Source: Caballeronia sp. Lep1P3 (GTDB lineage: Bacteria > Pseudomonadota > Gammaproteobacteria > Burkholderiales > Burkholderiaceae). From it: 64,000 nucleotides of DNA. Within the stretch, counting starts at the first letter, position 1; every line of letters starts with the position of its first letter. The DNA lies in the NCBI RefSeq assembly GCF_022879595.1, contig NZ_CP084268.1, positions 248,001-312,000 on the forward strand, read 5' to 3'. A program made the translations under genes and the position numbers. Of the stretch, positions 60,473-64,000 are shown piece by piece. The notes under the pieces are model-generated. The model did no database searches, was not told the origin of the DNA, and saw only the letters and a list, made by a program, of their open reading frames with translations.

Positions 60473-61786
60473 ATGCGTCCGCTCATCGTGCGATGTTTCG
60501 CGCTCGTCTCGATCGTCGTGGCGGGTTTCGCCGATGCCTCGGCCGCCACGCAAGCCGATGCGCCATCCGCCGAACTGATCGCGCGCGGCGAGTACATCGC
60601 GCGTGCGGGCGATTGCGCCGGCTGCCATACCGCGCCCACGGGCCGCTCGCCGAAGCCGAGTGCGCCGTATGCGGGCGGCCTCGGCGTGAACTCGCCGTTC
60701 GGCACCATCTTCAGCAGCAACATCACGCCGGACCGGGAAACGGGCATCGGCAAATACAGCTATGACGATTTCTCGAAGGCGTTGCGCGAGGGCGTCGCGC
60801 CCGGTGGCAAGGGGCTTTATCCGGCGATGCCCTACACCGCGTTCGTGAAGATGAGCGATGAGGACATGCGCGCGCTCTACGCATTCATGATGCACGGCGT
60901 GCCGCCCGTCCACTACGTTCCACCGCCGACCGACGTGCCGTTCCCGTTCAATCAGCGCTGGGCGTTGCGCCTGTGGCGCGCGGCGTTCGCGCCGAAGAAG
61001 GTCTTCACGCCGCGCCCCGAACGCGATGCGACGTGGAATCGCGGCGCATATCTGGTGCAGGCGCTCGGACATTGCGGTGCATGTCATTCGCCGCGCGGTC
61101 CCGCTTATCAGGAACGCGGTTATGACGAATCGTCGAAGAGCTTTCTCTCGGGCAGCGTCAACGACAACTGGTACGCGCTCAACCTGCGCTCGGACCCCGG
61201 CTCGGGTCTCGGGCGCCTGTCCGTAGAGGAAATCGCGTCGTTTCTCAAGACCGGACACGGCGGCGACAAGACGATGGCCATGGGCAGCATGGTGCAGACC
61301 ATCGAGGACAGCCTGCAATATCTTTCCGATGAAGATCTGCGCGCCATCGGCACGTACCTCAAGACCTTGCCCGCGACGGGCGCATCCGACGGCACCTTCG
61401 ATCCATCCATAGCGAAGCCGGGCACGCTCAAGACGCGCGCGCCGGACGTGCCGCCCGGCCAGGGCGCGGCGGTGTACGCGACCTTTTGCGCGCAATGTCA
61501 TATGGATACCGGTGCGGGCGTGCCCGATGCGTTTCCGAAACTTGTCGGCAATCCGGCGGTCATCAGTGAAGACACGACATCGCTGATTCGGCTGCTCGTC
61601 GAGGGCGGCAACAGCCCTTCGACGAAAAAAGGTCCGCCGCGGCAAGACATGCCCGGCTTCGCAGGCAGGCTGTCAGATTTACAGATCGCCAAGGTGCTCA
61701 CTTACATTCGGGCGTCGTGGGGCAACGACGCGCGGCCCATCACTACAAACGACGTCGCGTCGCTGCGCAGCTCGCTGCACAAGTGA
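60473..61786 (+). CDS. Three-haem cytochrome c (alcohol-dehydrogenase type)
   Basis: 437-aa periplasmic protein with a signal peptide (MRPLIVRCFALVSIVVAGFA). Three c-type haem sites are present: CAGCH 48-52, CGACH 201-205, CAQCH 339-343, each with a distal Met region (AMPYTAF, MAMGSM, DMPGFAG). Such proteins are electron-transfer subunits of quinoprotein or membrane-bound alcohol/gluconate dehydrogenases. Here it ends the oxidase operon, starting directly after the ctaG stop (TAGATG), so it may feed electrons from a periplasmic dehydrogenase into the caa3 oxidase. Confidence 0.9.
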   Translation: MRPLIVRCFALVSIVVAGFADASAATQADAPSAELIARGEYIARAGDCAGCHTAPTGRSPKPSAPYAGGLGVNSPFGTIFSSNITPDRETGIGKYSYDDFSKALREGVAPGGKGLYPAMPYTAFVKMSDEDMRALYAFMMHGVPPVHYVPPPTDVPFPFNQRWALRLWRAAFAPKKVFTPRPERDATWNRGAYLVQALGHCGACHSPRGPAYQERGYDESSKSFLSGSVNDNWYALNLRSDPGSGLGRLSVEEIASFLKTGHGGDKTMAMGSMVQTIEDSLQYLSDEDLRAIGTYLKTLPATGASDGTFDPSIAKPGTLKTRAPDVPPGQGAAVYATFCAQCHMDTGAGVPDAFPKLVGNPAVISEDTTSLIRLLVEGGNSPSTKKGPPRQDMPGFAGRLSDLQIAKVLTYIRASWGNDARPITTNDVASLRSSLHK

Positions 61787-62093
61787 CCAGCGTTACAAAC
61801 GGCCGTAATTTCTTCTCTATGAAAGCCTCGTGAAAAGCAGATACAGCCGTCTGAGGGAAAAGACTTCGTTGCACTAAGTACATTCGTATGACCCTACGTT
61901 TCACTCGATGGCTTCTCAAGATTTTGGCCTTGTCCTAAACTCTCGCTTACCGAGTACGAGCGATCCTGCATCTGTGGTTCCGAGTCCATCCGCGTGCGGG
62001 TGGACCACAGCGTTGCACTCCTCGCCCTAGCAAACCGCTTCACGCGCGACAGCCAAGGGTGCTTTTCATAAGAACGACATCGGTCCTAACGCC
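61787..62093. other. Intergenic region upstream of the GT4 gene
   Basis: About 310 bases, less GC-rich than the genes around it, and presumably holding the promoter of the glycosyltransferase gene. It contains the hairpin at 61972-62010. No convincing -35/-10 pair was picked out and no gene is visible. Confidence 0.5.
61972..62010. other. Nested hairpin
   Basis: CTGTGGT at 61972-61978 pairs with ACCACAG at 62004-62010. Inside it CCATCCGC and GCGGGTGG pair with one G-T. It lies about 85 bases before the glycosyltransferase start. It has no T run, so it might be an operator or leader structure rather than a terminator. Confidence 0.4.
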
Positions 62094-63350
62094 GTGAAAA
62101 TACTCATCGTCAACACGCTGTACTACCCGGACAAGGTCGGGGGCGCCGAAGTATCGACGCAACTGCTCGCGGAAGGGCTCGTGCGGGCGGGCATGGAAGT
62201 GAGCGTCGCGTGCGCGTCGGGTACGGGCTTCGACAGCGTGACCGCGTTGAACGGCGTGAGGGTCTATCGCATGCGCAATGCGAATCTCTATTGGCCGCAT
62301 CAGCCGAAGAGACATTCGCGCGTCGCCAAGCTGCTCTGGCATGCCATCGATGTCCATAACGTCATCATGTCGCGCAAGCTCAAGAAGATCATCGCGCGCG
62401 AAAAGCCGGACGTGGTCCATACGAGCAATCTCGCGTGCCTGTCGGTGGACATGTGGCGCGTCGCCCGCAATGCGGGCGTGCCTATCGTGCATACCGCGCG
62501 CGACTACTATCTGATCTGCCCCGCCACCACGATGTTCTCCGATGCCGAGCCGTGCAAACGCCAGTGCGGTTCGTGCGCGCTGTATTCGGCGCCCAAGCGC
62601 GCGGCATCGTCGCGTGTGGAAGTGGCCGTCGGCGTGAGCCGCTTCGTGTTGCAAAAGCATCTGGAAAGCGGCTATTTTCCCGAAGCCACGCGCACGGCTG
62701 TCATCAATAACTGCTACGTGCCGAGTGTAGAGACAACGCCGTTCAAGCGCACGCGGCGCTATGAAGGCGGTCCCGTGCGGCTCGGCGTGCTCGGGCGCGT
62801 TGCGCGGGACAAGGGCTCGGAAGTCGTGCTCGAACAATTGTCGGCGGATCGCACGCTCGACTGGACGCTCGCGTTCGGCGGCAGCGGCGACCCGGACTAC
62901 ATCGCGTCGCTGCGGGCAAAGTATCGCGATCCGCGCGTGGAGTTTCTCGGCCACGTCAAGGCCGGCGACTTCCTGAACAGCATCGACATTCTCATCGTGC
63001 CTTCCATCTGGCACGAACCGTTCGGGCGCGTGATCGTGGAAGCGTATTCGTATGGCCTGCCGGTCGTCGGCGCGAATCGGGGCGGGATTCCCGAAGTCAT
63101 CGAGCCGCGTTCGAATCTCGTCTTCGACATGGGGCGTCCCGAGACGCTCATCGGCAAGATCGCGGAGGCCATCGAGCTGCTCAAGACGCCGTGCGTGCAT
63201 GACCACCTGCGCCGCCACGCCGATACCTTCAGTCCCGAGTCGATGGTCAACGCCTATCTCGACGTGTATCGCAGCGCGCTCGAAGGCGCGCTGACGCGAA
63301 GCGTGGAGCCGGTGGCGGCCGCCATCGCGCCCAAGGCGCGCATGGACTGA
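62094..63350 (+). CDS. Glycosyltransferase family 4
   Basis: 418-aa GT-B fold glycosyltransferase. N-terminal Rossmann part: MKILIVNTLYYPDKVGGAEV and HTARDYYLICPATTMFSDAE. C-terminal nucleotide-sugar part: PVRLGVLGRVARDKGSEVVL, VEFLGHV and the E-x7-E motif in FGRVIVEAYSYGLPVVGANR with GGIPE. It has no signal peptide or membrane helix. The start GTG at 62094 follows a weak site. The product is probably a polysaccharide or O-antigen enzyme; the partner genes are not visible. Confidence 0.85.
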   Translation: MKILIVNTLYYPDKVGGAEVSTQLLAEGLVRAGMEVSVACASGTGFDSVTALNGVRVYRMRNANLYWPHQPKRHSRVAKLLWHAIDVHNVIMSRKLKKIIAREKPDVVHTSNLACLSVDMWRVARNAGVPIVHTARDYYLICPATTMFSDAEPCKRQCGSCALYSAPKRAASSRVEVAVGVSRFVLQKHLESGYFPEATRTAVINNCYVPSVETTPFKRTRRYEGGPVRLGVLGRVARDKGSEVVLEQLSADRTLDWTLAFGGSGDPDYIASLRAKYRDPRVEFLGHVKAGDFLNSIDILIVPSIWHEPFGRVIVEAYSYGLPVVGANRGGIPEVIEPRSNLVFDMGRPETLIGKIAEAIELLKTPCVHDHLRRHADTFSPESMVNAYLDVYRSALEGALTRSVEPVAAAIAPKARMD

Positions 63351-64000
63351 TCACTGAAACTTGACCGGCACCGGACTCGTCAGAAGATTCACGTAGAGGC
63401 TGAAGAAGCGGTTGTTGTCGTAGCGCGTGACGTAGGTGATTTTCTGCGGAGAAGCGCCCGGCCCGGGCGCATCCGGATACACGCGCACATGACCTTGATC
63501 TTCGCCGGGCGTCGTGTCGATGTCGAGATACGCGCTCTGCGTTTGCGTCGCATAAGTCGGATCGAGAAAGTACGCGATGGTCAGCGTGTCGTAGATATCC
63601 GTGTTGTCGGCGAAGGCGCCCGCGTTCTCCACGGCATAGACCTGGGTGACGGGCGTCTGTCCGGTCGGCGGATTGACGATCTGGTTATAGACGGTCTCGG
63701 TGAGCGGCACGGTGTTGGTCACGTCGAGCGGAATCACGCGCTGCGCGATGTTCGTCTGCAATAGCGTGCGCACGGCCACCGGATCGAACCACCAGTTCAG
63801 CTCGCCCACCGCGTTCGCGTTGCCGGGCACGTTCATCGCGCCGCCCATATAGACGATCTGCTTGATGAGCGGCACGATCTCCGGCGCTTTCTGCACGGCG
63901 GTGGCAAGGTTCGTCGGCGGTCCTACCTCGATGATCGTCACCTGATTCGGATAGCGCTTGATCCTGTCGATCATGAAGTCGGCGGCGGCCTGCGCCTGCA
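63351..64000 (-). CDS. Inosine-uridine-type nucleoside hydrolase, 5' end outside window
   Basis: Partial gene: the frame is open from 64000 to a stop at 63351 (at least 216 residues). The visible part carries the nucleoside-hydrolase fold: RYPNQVTIIEVGPPTNLATA, IVYMGGAMNVPGNANAVGEL, NWWFDPVAV and TNIAQRVIPLDVT. These enzymes cleave the N-glycosidic bond of nucleosides; the DxDxD N-terminus lies outside. A C-terminal region after about residue 120 of the visible part is unusual and contains TDIYDTLTIAYFLDPT. It abuts the GT4 stop. Confidence 0.85.
   Translation of the reverse strand, partial: QAQAAADFMIDRIKRYPNQVTIIEVGPPTNLATAVQKAPEIVPLIKQIVYMGGAMNVPGNANAVGELNWWFDPVAVRTLLQTNIAQRVIPLDVTNTVPLTETVYNQIVNPPTGQTPVTQVYAVENAGAFADNTDIYDTLTIAYFLDPTYATQTQSAYLDIDTTPGEDQGHVRVYPDAPGPGASPQKITYVTRYDNNRFFSLYVNLLTSPVPVKFQ

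Overview
This window looks like a piece of a Burkholderiaceae genome, most like Caballeronia/Paraburkholderia. The grounds are the high GC content, the PlcN-type Tat-exported phospholipase C, and several small protein families common in that group (DUF4148-like, DUF3460, DUF2934, DUF3072). The gene content is mainly stress response, envelope and respiration rather than housekeeping, which suits a secondary replicon. No tRNA, rRNA, insertion sequence, phage or CRISPR array was seen. Families were assigned by reading translations; no database search was possible.

Layout. (1) 1-6.1 kb: 3' part of bcsB (cellulose secretion), divergent dgkA, a rubredoxin-domain protein and a run of small unknown proteins. 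(2) 6.3-16.7 kb: a GcvA-type LysR regulator, a frameshifted phospholipase C, a coupled operon of a patatin and two DUF421 membrane proteins with C-terminal zinc-ribbon-like motifs, a DUF2252 protein, and an SDR-DoxX fusion coupled to a DUF2269 membrane protein. (3) 17-25.4 kb: stress block with a hybrid histidine kinase (PAS-PAS-HK-REC-REC), two small heat shock proteins (one frameshifted), two YsnF/DUF2382 proteins and a cold-shock gene with its own promoter and terminator. (4) 25.6-29.6 kb: a GGDEF-EAL membrane protein coupled to a TenA/PqqC-like protein starting at TTG, then an OmpW porin. (5) 30-37.6 kb: a GT25 glycosyltransferase, an overlapping operon of metallo-beta-lactamase-fold protein, alpha/beta hydrolase and an unknown 461-aa protein, then small stress-type proteins (OBAP/DUF1264, DUF2795, DUF3597) and MgtC. 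(6) 37.7-44.6 kb: a protein-repair methyltransferase fused to an erythromycin-esterase domain, a royal-jelly/SMP-30-type protein, an SDR, a NUDIX hydrolase and glpD. (7) 44.7-55.4 kb: DUF892 ferritin-like proteins, manganese catalase, a phosphatidylserine-decarboxylase-like enzyme in an operon with a MmgE/PrpD protein, a hemerythrin with a C-terminal membrane segment, a YdeP-type molybdoenzyme and the NAD pair pncC-nadE. (8) 55.6-61.8 kb: an aa3/caa3-type cytochrome oxidase operon ending in a three-haem cytochrome c. (9) 62-64 kb: a GT4 glycosyltransferase and the 3' part of a nucleoside hydrolase.

How the parts fit. Mn-catalase, two DUF892 proteins, the YdeP-type oxidoreductase, hemerythrin, Hsp20, Csp, DUF2382 and protein-repair genes look like a stationary-phase/oxidative/osmotic stress repertoire, comparable to the enterobacterial yciGFE-katN group. 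The envelope genes (BcsB, DgkA, phospholipases, MgtC, OmpW, glycosyltransferases) and the c-di-GMP enzyme suggest surface remodelling. Two single-gene frameshifts (phospholipase C near 7.69 kb, Hsp20 near 21.18 kb) lie at GC-repeat tracts and may be real lesions or sequence errors.
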